Source of the DNA: Methylococcales bacterium
Lineage (GTDB): Bacteria > Pseudomonadota > Gammaproteobacteria > Methylococcales > Methylomonadaceae
Direction: 5' to 3'
Assembly (NCBI GenBank): GCA_030949405.1
Contig: JAUZSN010000002.1
Location: forward strand, 1,116,001-1,180,000
DNA length: 64,000 nt
Position 1 is the stretch's first letter. Each line of letters begins with the position of its first letter. Shown here in pieces: positions 18,188 to 28,198 of the stretch. The notes under the pieces are model-generated. The model was not told the origin of the DNA. It saw only the letters and a list, made by a program, of their open reading frames with translations, and did no database searches. Position numbers and translations under genes: made by a program.

Positions 18188-19063
18188 ATGCTATTACAAC
18201 GTATTATTACTGCAACAATTTTAGCCGTTTTAATTATTCCAGCGGTCCTTTTTTTGAGTTCACTGCACTTTTCCTTAGTCATTGCACTGGTGGTCTTAGT
18301 TGGCGCGTGGGAATGGACTCATCTTATTAAAATGGAACAAATCGGCTTACGGATATTGTTTTTAATAAGCTTAGTACTCCCTATGTTAGGGGTTGCTTTC
18401 TGGACTCAGTTTTTAGAAATGGTTGCCTTACAATTTGAATGGGGTGATGTTAGAGAATATTCAGGGGCGATAGAATGGACTGTCATTCCTCCTGTGTTAT
18501 TTTGGATTATAATGATGATGTTAATTCGTCAATTACCGACATCCTTATTAAAACTAGAATTAAAACAGCATTACCGAGCCTTTACAGGTTGGTTTATATT
18601 ATTAGCGGCGTGGATGTTTATTAGTCGATTGCGCTTACTTTATGGCGAAGAGATGGTGTTATATTTTATGATCTTAATCTGGGTCGCTGATATTGCCGCT
18701 TACTTTGTCGGTAAACGCTTGGGTAAAGACAAGCTATCGCCTGATATTAGCCCAGGAAAAACAGTACAGGGTATCTATGGTGCCTTAGTCGGCGCGGGAA
18801 TTTGTGGACTCGTCCTTGGAATTCTGTATAAATTTTCATGGATGAGTATTATTGACTTTATGTTGCTGTCGATTTTGACGGTTCTGGTCTCAATTTATGG
18901 GGATTTATTTTTCAGTTTAATCAAACGTCAACGTGGCGTGAAAGATAGCGGTATTATTTTTCCAGGACACGGCGGCGTTTTAGATAGAATTGATAGTATT
19001 ATTGCAGCGGCTCCCTTTTTCTATGCAGGTATTACCTTAATTGGTTTCGGGGTTTTTCAATGA
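18188..19063 (+). CDS. cdsA: Phosphatidate cytidylyltransferase (CDP-diacylglycerol synthase)
   Basis: A 291-residue polytopic membrane enzyme making CDP-diacylglycerol, the precursor of all phospholipids. About eight hydrophobic segments are visible. The family signature is near the C-terminus: [20 protein letters not shown] followed by DRIDS. An internal [13 protein letters not shown] is also conserved. Length is close to E. coli CdsA (285). It overlaps dxr by 4 bases (ATGA). Confidence 0.97.
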   Translation: MLLQRIITATILAVLIIPAVLFLSSLHFSLVIALVVLVGAWEWTHLIKMEQIGLRILFLISLVLPMLGVAFWTQFLEMVALQFEWGDVREYSGAIEWTVIPPVLFWIIMMMLIRQLPTSLLKLELKQHYRAFTGWFILLAAWMFISRLRLLYGEEMVLYFMILIWVADIAAYFVGKRLGKDKLSPDISPGKTVQGIYGALVGAGICGLVLGILYKFSWMSIIDFMLLSILTVLVSIYGDLFFSLIKRQRGVKDSGIIFPGHGGVLDRIDSIIAAAPFFYAGITLIGFGVFQ

Positions 19064-20241
19064 AAGGGCTTTGTATACTGGGCGCGACAGGATCCATTGG
19101 TGTTAGCACATTAGAGGTTGTGTCTCGCCACCCTGATAAATACAAGGTCATTGCACTCACCGCAAATACTAATGTTGAGGTTCTTTATCAGCAATGTTTA
19201 ACGTATTTACCTCGCTACGCCGTTATGGTTAACAAAGAAAAAGCGATTAGTTTGCAGCAAAAATTGGTAGCGGCAGAAATAACCTCTATTGAGGTCTTAT
19301 CAGGCACCGCCGCTTTAGAAAAGGTCGCAGCTCTTGATGCGGTTGATTCCGTTATGGCCGCTATCGTAGGGGCGGCAGGCTTGTTGCCTTCCTTAGCGGC
19401 GGCAAAAGCAGGTAAAACTATTTTATTGGCCAATAAAGAAGCCCTTGTAATGTCGGGGAATATTTTTATGCAAGCGGTTGCCGAGTCTGGCGCAACCCTA
19501 CTGCCCATAGACAGTGAACATAATGCCATTTTTCAATGTATGCCCGCAGGGTATAGTACAGGTGAAAAAGCGAGTATCCGACGAATTTTATTAACGGCAT
19601 CGGGTGGCCCTTTTCGCGAAACAGCGGTAGAAGACTTAGTTGATGTAACGCCTGATGAAGCGGTTGCACATCCTAAATGGGATATGGGCCGAAAAATATC
19701 CGTAGACTCAGCCACGATGATGAATAAAGGCTTAGAACTCATTGAAGCCTGTTTATTATTTAATATGCCGGCTGATGCGATTCAGGTGGTGATTCATAAA
19801 CAAAGCATTATTCATTCCATGGTGGATTATGAAGATGGTTCCGTATTAGCCCAAATGGGAAATCCTGATATGCGAACCCCGATAGCTCATGCAATGGCTT
19901 ATCCAGAACGATTTGAATCGGGCGTGAGTCCGTTAGATATTTTTGAAGTCGGGCAGATGAACTTTGAAAAACCGAACTTAGAACGATTTCCATGTTTGCG
20001 TTTAGCCAAAGAAGCGGTTAATGCGGGTGGAATTATGCCGACAGTATTAAACGCAGCCAATGAAGTTGCGGTTGATTTCTTTTTGAATGAAAAAATAAAA
20101 TTTACCGACATCGCCGTGGTTATTGAACAAACAATGGCGCAATTTACTGCGGAAGACGCATCCCTTTTAGCGATTGTTTTGGCGACGGATAAAAAAGCAA
20201 GAAACAAGGCAATCGACATAATTAACGGATTAACCCCTTAA
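19060..20241 (+). CDS. dxr: 1-deoxy-D-xylulose 5-phosphate reductoisomerase
   Basis: A 393-residue NADPH enzyme that commits DXP to the MEP isoprenoid pathway. The dinucleotide-binding loop [14 protein letters not shown] is at residues 7-20, [10 protein letters not shown] near 127, the metal-site segment [13 protein letters not shown] near 148-160, and [17 protein letters not shown] near 211. It overlaps cdsA by 4 bases and the rseP start by one base (TAATG). PdxJ, which also consumes DXP, is encoded 6 kb downstream. Confidence 0.98.
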   Translation: MKGLCILGATGSIGVSTLEVVSRHPDKYKVIALTANTNVEVLYQQCLTYLPRYAVMVNKEKAISLQQKLVAAEITSIEVLSGTAALEKVAALDAVDSVMAAIVGAAGLLPSLAAAKAGKTILLANKEALVMSGNIFMQAVAESGATLLPIDSEHNAIFQCMPAGYSTGEKASIRRILLTASGGPFRETAVEDLVDVTPDEAVAHPKWDMGRKISVDSATMMNKGLELIEACLLFNMPADAIQVVIHKQSIIHSMVDYEDGSVLAQMGNPDMRTPIAHAMAYPERFESGVSPLDIFEVGQMNFEKPNLERFPCLRLAKEAVNAGGIMPTVLNAANEVAVDFFLNEKIKFTDIAVVIEQTMAQFTAEDASLLAIVLATDKKARNKAIDIINGLTP

Positions 20242-21599
20242 TGGACTTGTTATATACACTTTTTCATTTTATTGTCGCGATTGGATTGTTGGTTGCCATT
20301 CATGAATTTGGTCACTTTTGGATTGCCCGTCGATGTGGCGTTAAAGTGGTACGATTTTCAATTGGTTTTGGTAAAATTATATGGGCATATCAAAAAACAG
20401 CGGATTCTACTGAATACGCGTTATCGGCTATTCCGTTGGGTGGTTATGTCAAAATGATTGACGAGCGAGAGGGTGATGTTAAAAAAGAAGATCTTCCTTT
20501 TGCCTTTAACCGCCAGCCGCTCGCGAAACGTGCAGCAATTGTTGCCGCAGGACCTATTTTTAATCTACTCCTCGCGATTGTCTTGTATTGGGTTATATTT
20601 GTAATGGGTGAAACAGGAATGCGTCCCATTATTGGGGAGGTAGCCCCTAAAACTTTAGCTTATCAGGCTGGGTTTGCTGAGGGCGAGGAAATTATTTCAG
20701 TTAATGATAAACTGACCCCCACATGGAATGAGGCAATAGGGGCGTTGTTTGCCTTAGCGATTGGCAGTGAGCAAGGGATAAAAGTTGTCACTAAAAGTCG
20801 TGATGGCCTTGAAGGAACTCATTTTTTAGATGTTCCTAATGAAGCGGCAATGGAGCCTGAGTTACTTTATGATCGTGTGGGCTTAAAACCCTTTACCCCT
20901 AAATTAAAACCTATCATTGGTCGTGTGTTAGATGATAGTGCGGCGAAAGAGGCGGGTTTGAAACCCGGTGATTTAATCCTCAGTGCGGATACGATTAAAA
21001 TTGAGCAATGGATGCAATGGGTTCATTATGTACAGCAACGTCCAGAAATCGTGATTCAATTATTGATTTCTCGGGAAGGTCTGCATTTACCATTAACGAT
21101 TACACCTAAGCGCGTTGAAACTAAAGATAAAATTTTAGGGCGAATTGGGGCAGGGGTTCATATTGATGATGCGTTACTGGACTCATTTCGTGTTCATTAC
21201 TCACTTCCTGTTGGAGAGGCTTTTATTGCAGCGGTACAACAAACTTATTACTACGCATTCACCTCATTAAAAATGATGGGAAAAATGCTAACAGGTAAAG
21301 CCTCTGTTGATAATTTAAGTGGACCGATTAGTATCGCCCAATATGCAGGTCAATCAGCTGAAATGGGATTGATTCATTTTCTTAAATTTTTAGCGATTGT
21401 CAGTGTCAGTTTAGGGGTGCTAAACCTATTACCTATTCCCGTTTTAGATGGCGGACATTTAATGTTTTATCTTATCGAAGGTATTAAAGGCAGCCCTGTT
21501 TCAGAAAACATTCAAATTCTTTTTCAACAAGTTGGACTGTTTTTATTAATGTCGTTAATGCTTTTTGCCGTTTTTTTGGATGTAGGACGATTATTTTGA
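20241..21599 (+). CDS. rseP: Site-2 intramembrane protease RseP
   Basis: A 452-residue inner-membrane zinc protease. It cuts anti-sigma factors such as RseA after DegS cleavage, and remnant signal peptides. The zinc motif HEFGH is at residues 21-25, in the first membrane segment, and the third ligand lies in LNLLPIPVLDGGHL near the C-terminus. Two PDZ regions lie between them (IIGEVAPKTLAYQAGFAEGE and IGRVLDDSAAKEAGLKPGDL). It starts inside the dxr stop codon. In many relatives bamA follows directly; here dsbC does. Confidence 0.97.
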   Translation: MDLLYTLFHFIVAIGLLVAIHEFGHFWIARRCGVKVVRFSIGFGKIIWAYQKTADSTEYALSAIPLGGYVKMIDEREGDVKKEDLPFAFNRQPLAKRAAIVAAGPIFNLLLAIVLYWVIFVMGETGMRPIIGEVAPKTLAYQAGFAEGEEIISVNDKLTPTWNEAIGALFALAIGSEQGIKVVTKSRDGLEGTHFLDVPNEAAMEPELLYDRVGLKPFTPKLKPIIGRVLDDSAAKEAGLKPGDLILSADTIKIEQWMQWVHYVQQRPEIVIQLLISREGLHLPLTITPKRVETKDKILGRIGAGVHIDDALLDSFRVHYSLPVGEAFIAAVQQTYYYAFTSLKMMGKMLTGKASVDNLSGPISIAQYAGQSAEMGLIHFLKFLAIVSVSLGVLNLLPIPVLDGGHLMFYLIEGIKGSPVSENIQILFQQVGLFLLMSLMLFAVFLDVGRLF

Positions 21600-21667
21600 A
21601 AATGAAGAAATAAACACATGTTTCAAACACTTTTAATAAAACTTTAAGCTATTTAAGCCCATAAATT

Positions 21668-22381
21668 ATGAAATTTTTTTATCAATCTCTGTTAGTTGCC
21701 GCAAGTTTATTTTCTTTTTCCGCTGTACAGGCGGATGATGTTGCAATTAAAGCCGCCTTGAAAAAGGCCATGCCCACCGTCAGTATCATCTCTTTAAAAG
21801 ATTCAGAAATTCCAGGATTAAAAGAGGTCGCTATTAAAGGGGCTATTTTTTATGTTTCAGAGGATGGAAACTATTTAATCCAAGGACATTTATTTGACTT
21901 AATCGCTAAAAAAGATATTACAGAAGCAAAATTAGCTAATTTAAGAATGACCGCACTGGATGGAATTAGCGAAGAAAAAATGATTGTTTTTAGACCTGAA
22001 AAATCTAAACATACCGTGTCTGTTTTTACCGATATAGATTGTGGCTATTGCCGTAAACTTCATTCCGAAATGGAACAGTATTTAGCGAAAGGCATTACTG
22101 TTCGGTATTTATTTTTTCCACGCGCAGGCAAAGGCTCAGAATCGTATGATAAAGCCGTTTCTGTCTGGTGTGCAATCGACCGAAAAAAAGCATTGACGGA
22201 CGCTAAACTAGGCACAAGTCCTAAGAAAAAAACCTGTGATAATCCGATTGACGAACACATGGCTTTAGCCGAAGTTTTTGAAGTTCAAGGAACGCCGATG
22301 ATTGTGACGGATAAAGGAACCGTTTTACCTGGTTATGTACCAGCGGATAAATTAATCAAAGAGCTTGAAAGAAAAAAATAA
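21668..22381 (+). CDS. dsbC: Periplasmic disulfide isomerase DsbC
   Basis: A 237-residue protein with a signal peptide ending near AVQA/DD. The N-terminal dimerisation domain is followed by a thioredoxin-fold domain with the active site CGYC at residues 125-128, a cis-Pro loop (QGTPMIV), and a second Cys pair (VWCAID and KKTCDNP) as in E. coli DsbC. It reshuffles wrong disulfides and is kept reduced by DsbD. It stands 68 bases after rseP; co-transcription is possible. It may help fold the Cys-containing secreted proteins encoded nearby, but that is inference. Confidence 0.95.
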   Translation: MKFFYQSLLVAASLFSFSAVQADDVAIKAALKKAMPTVSIISLKDSEIPGLKEVAIKGAIFYVSEDGNYLIQGHLFDLIAKKDITEAKLANLRMTALDGISEEKMIVFRPEKSKHTVSVFTDIDCGYCRKLHSEMEQYLAKGITVRYLFFPRAGKGSESYDKAVSVWCAIDRKKALTDAKLGTSPKKKTCDNPIDEHMALAEVFEVQGTPMIVTDKGTVLPGYVPADKLIKELERKK

Positions 22382-22401
22382 CGCGTTTTAAATTCAGTGG
22401 T

Positions 22402-22426
22402 GTAGGGCGTATTCAACACGCCCTAC
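22402..22426. repeat. Inverted repeat after dsbC
   Basis: GTAGGGCGT and ACGCCCTAC form a perfect 9-bp stem around a 7-base loop, flanked by further CAG/CTG pairing. No T-tract follows. This kind of sequence is commonly found as a short dispersed palindrome between genes; it may also stabilise the dsbC message. Confidence 0.65.
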
Positions 22427-22590
22427 GCTGTTTAAACGTGATAACTTTATTGGATCTCATTTCCACGTCTATTTTCTCTATTTTTAAAAGACCCAAAAAT
22501 TCTAACGGGTTGATACTCAATTAACCTTGAATTTTTAAAAAAGAGACTCTTTATTAAATTCAAATTATCTCACCTCTTCGGTCTATAATC

Positions 22591-24084
22591 ATGTCGTTAA
22601 AAAACAAAACAATGTCTGTTTCTACATTAATGGAACAAAGCGGTGTTTCATTTGGTACCAGTGGCGTAAGAGGACTTGTCGCTGATATGAGTGATGAAGT
22701 TTGCTGGGTTTATACAACCGCCTTTCTTCAAACCTTAACAAATTTAAACGCAGGCGATGAAATCGGCCTTGCGGGGGATCTGCGTAAGAGTACGCAGCGC
22801 ATTATGTCTGTGGTTGCTCAAGCGATTACCGATAAAGGTTTTAAAGCGGTCAATTATGGCACAATTCCTTCACCTGCGATTGCGCTCTACGGTTTGTATC
22901 AACAATGCCCCACTATTATGGTCACAGGAAGTCATATTCCTGATGACCGTAATGGAATTAAATTTAATAAAGCCGACGGTGAAATTCTAAAAGCGGATGA
23001 GACTGAAATTAGAGCGCAAGTTGTTGAAATACCCTCCGAGAAATTTTTAGACACGAGTGAGTTACTCACGTCGCCCCCCCTCCCGATCGTTGATAAATCC
23101 GCAGAACAACATTATATTCAACGTTTTATTGATTTTTTTCCTAAAAATTGTTTGCACGGTAAGCGCATTGGTTTGTATGAACATTCATCGGTTGCCCGCG
23201 ATTGTTTAAAAATAATCCTAACGACCTTGGGTGCAGAGGTTACTTCATTAGCGCGTTCCGATCGCTTTGTTGCCGTGGATACCGAAGCCATTAGAGCCGA
23301 AGATATTATCTTAGGTAAGCAATGGTCTGAAACCTATCAATTTGATTGTTTAATTTCTACCGATGGCGATGGGGATCGTCCTTTAGTCGGTGATGAAAAG
23401 GGGAATTGGTTACGGGGAGATATAGCTGGGTTATTATGCACTCACTATTTTAATGCCGATACCGTTGTGACCCCTGTAAGCAGTAATTCAGCCTTAGAAT
23501 TATCAAATTATTTTACCCAAACCTGTCGAACCCGTATTGGTTCGCCTTTTGTGATTGAAGCGATGCAGCAAGCAGCCAAAAACGCGGCGATTGTTATGGG
23601 TTATGAAGCCAATGGCGGTGTCTTACAAGGGAGTGACATTCATCAAAATGGGCAGTGTTTAGCCGCCTTACCCACGCGTGATGCTGCTATCGTTCCTTTA
23701 GCGATTTTAATGCTCAGTTGCAATCAACAAACCCCTATTTCAAAATTATTAGAGGCATTACCGCCTCGTTTTACCGTGAGTGATCGTTTAAAAGCCTTTC
23801 CTACGGCCTTAAGCCAAAAAATTCTTACTGAAATGATGGCGGGCGATAATGAGGCTAATTTAACCGCCCTTGAAAAACAGTTAGGCCCTATTGCAGGGAA
23901 GCCGATTTCAATGGATACTACGGACGGTGTTCGGGTTACCTTTGAACAAGGTCATATTATCCATTTTAGACCATCTGGGAATGCGCCGGAATTACGTTGT
24001 TACAATGAAGCCGACACCGAAGCACAGGCGCAACAATTAAATGATGATTGTATGCAGTTGATGCGAGGTTGGCAATTGTCATAA
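22591..24084 (+). CDS. Phosphohexomutase, probable phosphomannomutase
   Basis: A 497-residue alpha-D-phosphohexomutase that should interconvert hexose 6-phosphate and 1-phosphate for nucleotide-sugar synthesis. Domain signatures in order: FGTSGVRG (residues 21-28), the phosphoserine loop TGSHIPDDRNG (Ser114), the metal loop TDGDGDRP (Asp258/260/262), the sugar-binding loop GYEANGGV, and the phosphate-binding end RPSGNAPELR. The usual TASHNP is here TGSHIP, a variant that I associate with phosphomannomutases of some alpha- and gammaproteobacteria. ATG 22612 (MSVSTLMEQSG) is an alternative start, and TATAAT at 22584-22589 would suit it. The next gene is a glycosyltransferase. Confidence 0.85.
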   Translation: MSLKNKTMSVSTLMEQSGVSFGTSGVRGLVADMSDEVCWVYTTAFLQTLTNLNAGDEIGLAGDLRKSTQRIMSVVAQAITDKGFKAVNYGTIPSPAIALYGLYQQCPTIMVTGSHIPDDRNGIKFNKADGEILKADETEIRAQVVEIPSEKFLDTSELLTSPPLPIVDKSAEQHYIQRFIDFFPKNCLHGKRIGLYEHSSVARDCLKIILTTLGAEVTSLARSDRFVAVDTEAIRAEDIILGKQWSETYQFDCLISTDGDGDRPLVGDEKGNWLRGDIAGLLCTHYFNADTVVTPVSSNSALELSNYFTQTCRTRIGSPFVIEAMQQAAKNAAIVMGYEANGGVLQGSDIHQNGQCLAALPTRDAAIVPLAILMLSCNQQTPISKLLEALPPRFTVSDRLKAFPTALSQKILTEMMAGDNEANLTALEKQLGPIAGKPISMDTTDGVRVTFEQGHIIHFRPSGNAPELRCYNEADTEAQAQQLNDDCMQLMRGWQLS

Positions 24085-24228
24085 AATACACATTCAATTC
24101 TAAGTAGCTTCATTCAGAGGCTACGTTAAAACCATCCCCATTAGAGCGATCAAGAACAGAGTTCTTCACGATTGTATTATAAAATAGACTTAAACTCTTA
24201 TTCAGTCTTCATTCCTTAAGGTTTGCTT

Positions 24229-25350
24229 ATGCGCGTTTTACATGTTTATCGTACATTTTTTCCTGATACACAAGGAGGGCTTGAAGAAGTCGTTCGCCAA
24301 ATTTGTAAAAATACGGTAACCGAAGGGGTTGAAAGTCGTCTCTTTTGTTTAAGTCATCACCCAGAGCCTGCGATAATAGACTATGATGGAATTAAAGTTT
24401 ATAGAGTGAAAACGCATCTTGAAATTGCCTCATGTGGACTTTCTTTTTCAGCGTTAAGCGTCTTTAAAGAACTGGTGGACTGGGCGGATGTGGTTCATTA
24501 CCAATTTCCGTGGCCCTTTGCCGATGTTCTCCACTTATTAGCCCGAGTTAAAAAACCAACCGTACTCACTTATCAATCAGATATTGTTCGACAGCAAGGT
24601 TTTTTAAAACTGTATCGCCCGTTAAAACATTTATTTTTAAAACAAATGGATGCACTGGTTGCAACCTCACCGAACTATGCGCGAACCAGCCCTGTTTTAC
24701 AGCGTTATGCCGATAAAGTGGAGGTAATTCCTATTGGCCTTGATGAGGCCAGTTACCCTATTGCAACTGAAAGCGATATAGACGCGATGCGTCAACGAGT
24801 GGGTGAAAAATTCTTTCTTTTTATTGGTGTTCTCCGTTATTACAAAGGCTTATCGACCTTATTAGAAGCCGCTAAAAATACGGATTTACCGATTATTATT
24901 GTCGGTTCAGGGGCGGAAGAGCAGGCCTTAAAGGCACAGGCTAAAACCTTAGATTTAAACCATGTATACTTTATGGGGCGTGTTTCTAATCAAGAAAAAG
25001 CGGCTCTGATTGCCTTATCCCTTGCGATTGTTTTTCCATCTCACTTACGTTCAGAAGCCTTTGGCGTCACCTTATTAGAAGGCTCGATGCAAGGTAAGCC
25101 GATGATTTCATGTGAACTAGGCACAGGAACAAGTTTTGTGAACAAGGATAATGAAACAGGGTTTGTTGTTCCGCCAGTTAATCCTGAAAAATTTCGGGAC
25201 GCGATGGAAAAATTAAGAGCGGACTCAAACTTAGTGGAAAAATTTGGAAAGGCGGCACGAAAACGGTATGAAGATTTATTTACAGGGCATAAAATGGGAC
25301 TAAGTTACGCGACACTTTATAGCAAGGTTCTATTGTCTAAAAAAAACTAA
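24229..25350 (+). CDS. GT4-family glycosyltransferase
   Basis: A 373-residue GT-B fold enzyme starting at ATG 24229 with AAGG upstream; an in-frame TTG two codons earlier is less likely. The N-terminal acceptor domain begins RVLHVYRTFFPDTQGGLEEV, a typical GT4 loop. The donor domain has IGVLRYYKGLSTLLEA, IIVGSGAEEQALK, FMGRVSNQEK and the E-x7-E motif (EAFGVTLLE). The acceptor and sugar cannot be told from sequence. Following a phosphomannomutase-like gene, a mannose-containing exopolysaccharide or LPS is the simplest guess. Confidence 0.9.
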   Translation: MRVLHVYRTFFPDTQGGLEEVVRQICKNTVTEGVESRLFCLSHHPEPAIIDYDGIKVYRVKTHLEIASCGLSFSALSVFKELVDWADVVHYQFPWPFADVLHLLARVKKPTVLTYQSDIVRQQGFLKLYRPLKHLFLKQMDALVATSPNYARTSPVLQRYADKVEVIPIGLDEASYPIATESDIDAMRQRVGEKFFLFIGVLRYYKGLSTLLEAAKNTDLPIIIVGSGAEEQALKAQAKTLDLNHVYFMGRVSNQEKAALIALSLAIVFPSHLRSEAFGVTLLEGSMQGKPMISCELGTGTSFVNKDNETGFVVPPVNPEKFRDAMEKLRADSNLVEKFGKAARKRYEDLFTGHKMGLSYATLYSKVLLSKKN

Positions 25351-25395
25351 GGTGACTCAATTAATTCGATCACCCGATAACTTATCCACTTATTT

Positions 25396-26206
25396 ATGAA
25401 AAAAGTTGCCTTATTACGTTATGGCGTTATCTTTAAAAAAGCATTTTGTGATGTGGATGTTTTTAAAGGATTTGTTCGTGACATTATTGGTATTAACCTA
25501 GAAATTGATCGTGTTGAGACTGGAAAATCATTTAAACCTACCGTAGGTGAGGTTGATATTAAATTTGATTTATACGTCGAAGATAAAAAAACCGATACAT
25601 TGTTGATATTCAGCATGAACGTCCTACCGATCATTATGATCGTTTTTTGTATTATCACGGTATTGCTTTAATTGAGCAGATTAAAAGTGCGGTAAATTAC
25701 CGCCCTCCGTTGGGTGTTTATACGATTGTGGTTTTAACGTTAGGGGATCAACATAAGCGTGATATTTCAGTGATTGATTTTGATCCTAAAGATTTAGAGG
25801 GGCAACCTTTAAATGAAATTCCACATAAAATTATTTATTGATGCCCCAAGTATTTAAATGCTAAAACCCCTGTGGCTTATCGTGAATAGCTGCAAGTGAT
25901 TGATGAGAGCTCGTTGACGAATCTAATGACCACTTACCTGAAATTCAAAAAGTTTTAGCGCATATAGAAGAAGATGAAATTTCACCGACCGAAAAACGGA
26001 CGATGATTGAGGAATTTTATTTTGATGAGATTGAAAGTATAGGCATCGAAAAAGGACTTATAAAAGGCATTGAAAAAGGAATGGAAAAAGGCATTAAAGC
26101 AGGCAAAGTTGAAATTGCTCAGACGATGTTAAACCAAGGTTTTGAGATTAAAATAATTGCCCGTGTCACCCATTTAACAGAAGATGCGATTGCTCAATTA
26201 ATTTAA
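25396..26206 (+). pseudogene. Degenerate Rpn/PD-(D/E)XK transposase-like nuclease gene
   Basis: The three frames read together as one protein of the Rpn family (recombination-promoting nuclease / putative transposase). The start MKKVALLRYGVIFKKAFCD and VGEVDIKFDLYVED are in frame 1. A frameshift near 25595-25605 moves the continuation DIQHERPTDHYDRFLYYHG into another frame. TGA at 25839-25841 and a TAG near 25887 interrupt it, and a second frameshift near 25905 restores an intact tail (KVLAHIEEDEISPTEKRTMI) ending at 26206 with the IEKG repeat typical of these proteins. At least two stops and two frameshifts mark it as inactive. Confidence 0.85.
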
Positions 26207-26273
26207 AAAATAGAGGCTTGTTTTTTCGTCTGAGCGGGTCATTTAACATTTATTTTTCCAAGGTTTTTTTAAA

Positions 26274-27017
26274 ATGAAAAAAGAAATTATTTTATTAGGG
26301 GTTAATATTGATCATGTGGCAACCTTACGTCAAGCACGCGGAACACGTTATCCTGATCCCGTTCAAGCGGCCTTAGTTGCAGAACAAGCAGGTGCTGATG
26401 GGATTACCGCTCATTTACGCGAAGATCGTCGTCATATTCAAGATCGTGATATTTTCTTATTAAAAGAAAGGCTGCATAGTCGTTTAAACTTAGAAATGGC
26501 GGTGACCGATGAAATGATTGCCCTTGCTCAAAAAGTAAGACCTTATGCCTGTTGTTTAGTCCCCGAAAAACGTGAGGAACTAACTACCGAAGTCGGGCTT
26601 GACGTAGCCTCTCAAGCGGAACGAATGAAAGCTGCCTGTTCTAAATTAGCCGATGCGGAAATTGAAGTTTCTTTATTTATTGATCCCGACGAAAAACAAA
26701 TTGATGCCGCTAAAGCCGCAGGTTCCCCTGTAATTGAATTACACACAGGCGCGTATGCCGATGCAACCACGTCAACGCAACAAACACAGGAATTAAAGCG
26801 GATTCAGCACGCCGCTTATTATGCTCATAATATGGGCTTACAAGTGAATGCGGGTCATGGCTTACATTTTCATAATGTTGAAGAAATTTGTTATATTCCT
26901 GAAATTGTTGAGCTAAATATTGGTCATTCCGTGATTGCTCAAGCCGTATTTTCAGGATTAGCGCAAACGGTGAGTGATTTAAAAGCGATCATACGTCAAG
27001 CACGGTTAATAAGCTAA
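26274..27017 (+). CDS. pdxJ: Pyridoxine 5'-phosphate synthase
   Basis: A 247-residue TIM-barrel enzyme that condenses 1-deoxyxylulose 5-phosphate with 3-amino-2-oxopropyl phosphate to form pyridoxine 5'-phosphate. Signatures: [17 protein letters not shown] at residues 8-24, [16 protein letters not shown] near 45, and [12 protein letters not shown] near 195. Its presence shows the DXP-dependent route to vitamin B6. It is monocistronic here, between the Rpn remnant and exbB; the usual partners recO or acpS are absent. Confidence 0.97.
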   Translation: MKKEIILLGVNIDHVATLRQARGTRYPDPVQAALVAEQAGADGITAHLREDRRHIQDRDIFLLKERLHSRLNLEMAVTDEMIALAQKVRPYACCLVPEKREELTTEVGLDVASQAERMKAACSKLADAEIEVSLFIDPDEKQIDAAKAAGSPVIELHTGAYADATTSTQQTQELKRIQHAAYYAHNMGLQVNAGHGLHFHNVEEICYIPEIVELNIGHSVIAQAVFSGLAQTVSDLKAIIRQARLIS

Positions 27018-27147
27018 GGACTGTGAATTGAATCCTACTCAAAATTTTTTTGGCGTATTTGGGGAATTACCGCGTATTCTGCACTTGTTGGGGACAGATG
27101 AAAATTTCTACTGTGATTTAAAAAGAGATAATTAAAAGGATTAGGAC

Positions 27148-27780
27148 ATGTTTGAATTAATAAGAAGTGGGGGTTGGATCATGTTTCCGATTCTCCTGTG
27201 TTCAATTATCGCTCTGGCCATTATTGGCGAACGCTTTTGGTCATTACAGCGAAAAAAAATTCTACCGCTGCATTTAGTTCCGCAAATATGGAAAGAAGCT
27301 CAAATCAATCAAATCAATGAAAATACGATTCGAGGATTGAGAAATGATTCGCCTTTGGGGGTTATTTTGGCGACAGGTCTGGAAAACCGTCATCATGGTC
27401 GAGAAATCATGAAATCCAGCATTGAAGAAACAGGACGACAGGTGGTTCATGAACTTGAGCGATTTTTAAATACTTTGGGAACCATTGCCTCCATTACACC
27501 ACTATTAGGTTTACTGGGAACCGTCTTGGGAATGATTAAAGTTTTTGCTGCTATCATGGAAAGTGGGGTGGGTAATCCTGCCGTGTTAGCGGGTGGCATT
27601 TCAGAGGCGTTAATTACCACCGCCGCAGGATTAACGGTGGCGATCCCCAGTCTTATTTTTCATCGTTATTTTGAACGCTTAATTGATGAGTATGTTCTAA
27701 AGATGGAAGAAGAGTCCCTAAAATTAGTGGATATTATTCACGGTGATAGAGAGAGTAGCGATGAACTTTCATCGAAATAA
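27148..27780 (+). CDS. exbB: ExbB/TolQ-family proton channel subunit
   Basis: A 210-residue MotA/TolQ/ExbB protein with hydrophobic segments near residues 12-30, 105-130 and 148-170, and the signature LLGLLGTVLGMIKVF followed by ISEALITTAAGLTVAIPSLI. With ExbD it uses the proton gradient to energise an outer-membrane partner. AAGGATTAGGA precedes the ATG. It overlaps exbD by 20 bases. No tonB or tolA is next to it; the pair leads the lpxK-kdsB group as in several gammaproteobacteria, where a role in envelope or lipid transport has been proposed. Confidence 0.92.
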   Translation: MFELIRSGGWIMFPILLCSIIALAIIGERFWSLQRKKILPLHLVPQIWKEAQINQINENTIRGLRNDSPLGVILATGLENRHHGREIMKSSIEETGRQVVHELERFLNTLGTIASITPLLGLLGTVLGMIKVFAAIMESGVGNPAVLAGGISEALITTAAGLTVAIPSLIFHRYFERLIDEYVLKMEEESLKLVDIIHGDRESSDELSSK

Positions 27781-28198
27781 ACGTCCTCCGTTAGATATTA
27801 ATTTAACCCCTATGATTGATGTGGTCTTTTTATTACTGATATTCTTTATGGTAACCACTACATTTACCCGTGAAACAGGGTTAAATATTAACTTACCTGA
27901 GGCAAAAGGCGAGCAAACTGAAAAAGATAACCAGTCAATCACCTTGTTAATTGATTCAAAAGGACATTACTTTATTTCAACAAACGATGCAAGAAAAGGA
28001 AAATTAGTTGACTCGCGGGTCACGACCTTAAAACAAGAACTGATTAAAGCGATGAATAATCGTACTGAAACCCCTGTTGTCATTAGTGCCGATAGTAAAA
28101 CCTCCCATCAATTTGTTATTAAAGCCTTGGATATTGCCAGTCAAGTCGGTTTTAAACATATTGCGTTTGCAACCAAGGAACCCGAGGCCATCAAATGA
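27761..28198 (+). CDS. exbD: ExbD/TolR-family protein
   Basis: A 145-residue protein with the N-terminal motif INLTPMIDVVFLLLIFFMV; the membrane Asp in MIDVVF is the conserved proton-linked residue. A periplasmic domain follows (TPVVISADSKTSHQFVIKAL). I start it at ATG 27761 (MNFHRNKRPPLD), preceded by AGAGAG; the frame extends 6 codons to a GTG but that is less typical. It overlaps exbB by 20 bases and lpxK by 4 (ATGA). Confidence 0.92.
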   Translation: MNFHRNKRPPLDINLTPMIDVVFLLLIFFMVTTTFTRETGLNINLPEAKGEQTEKDNQSITLLIDSKGHYFISTNDARKGKLVDSRVTTLKQELIKAMNNRTETPVVISADSKTSHQFVIKALDIASQVGFKHIAFATKEPEAIK

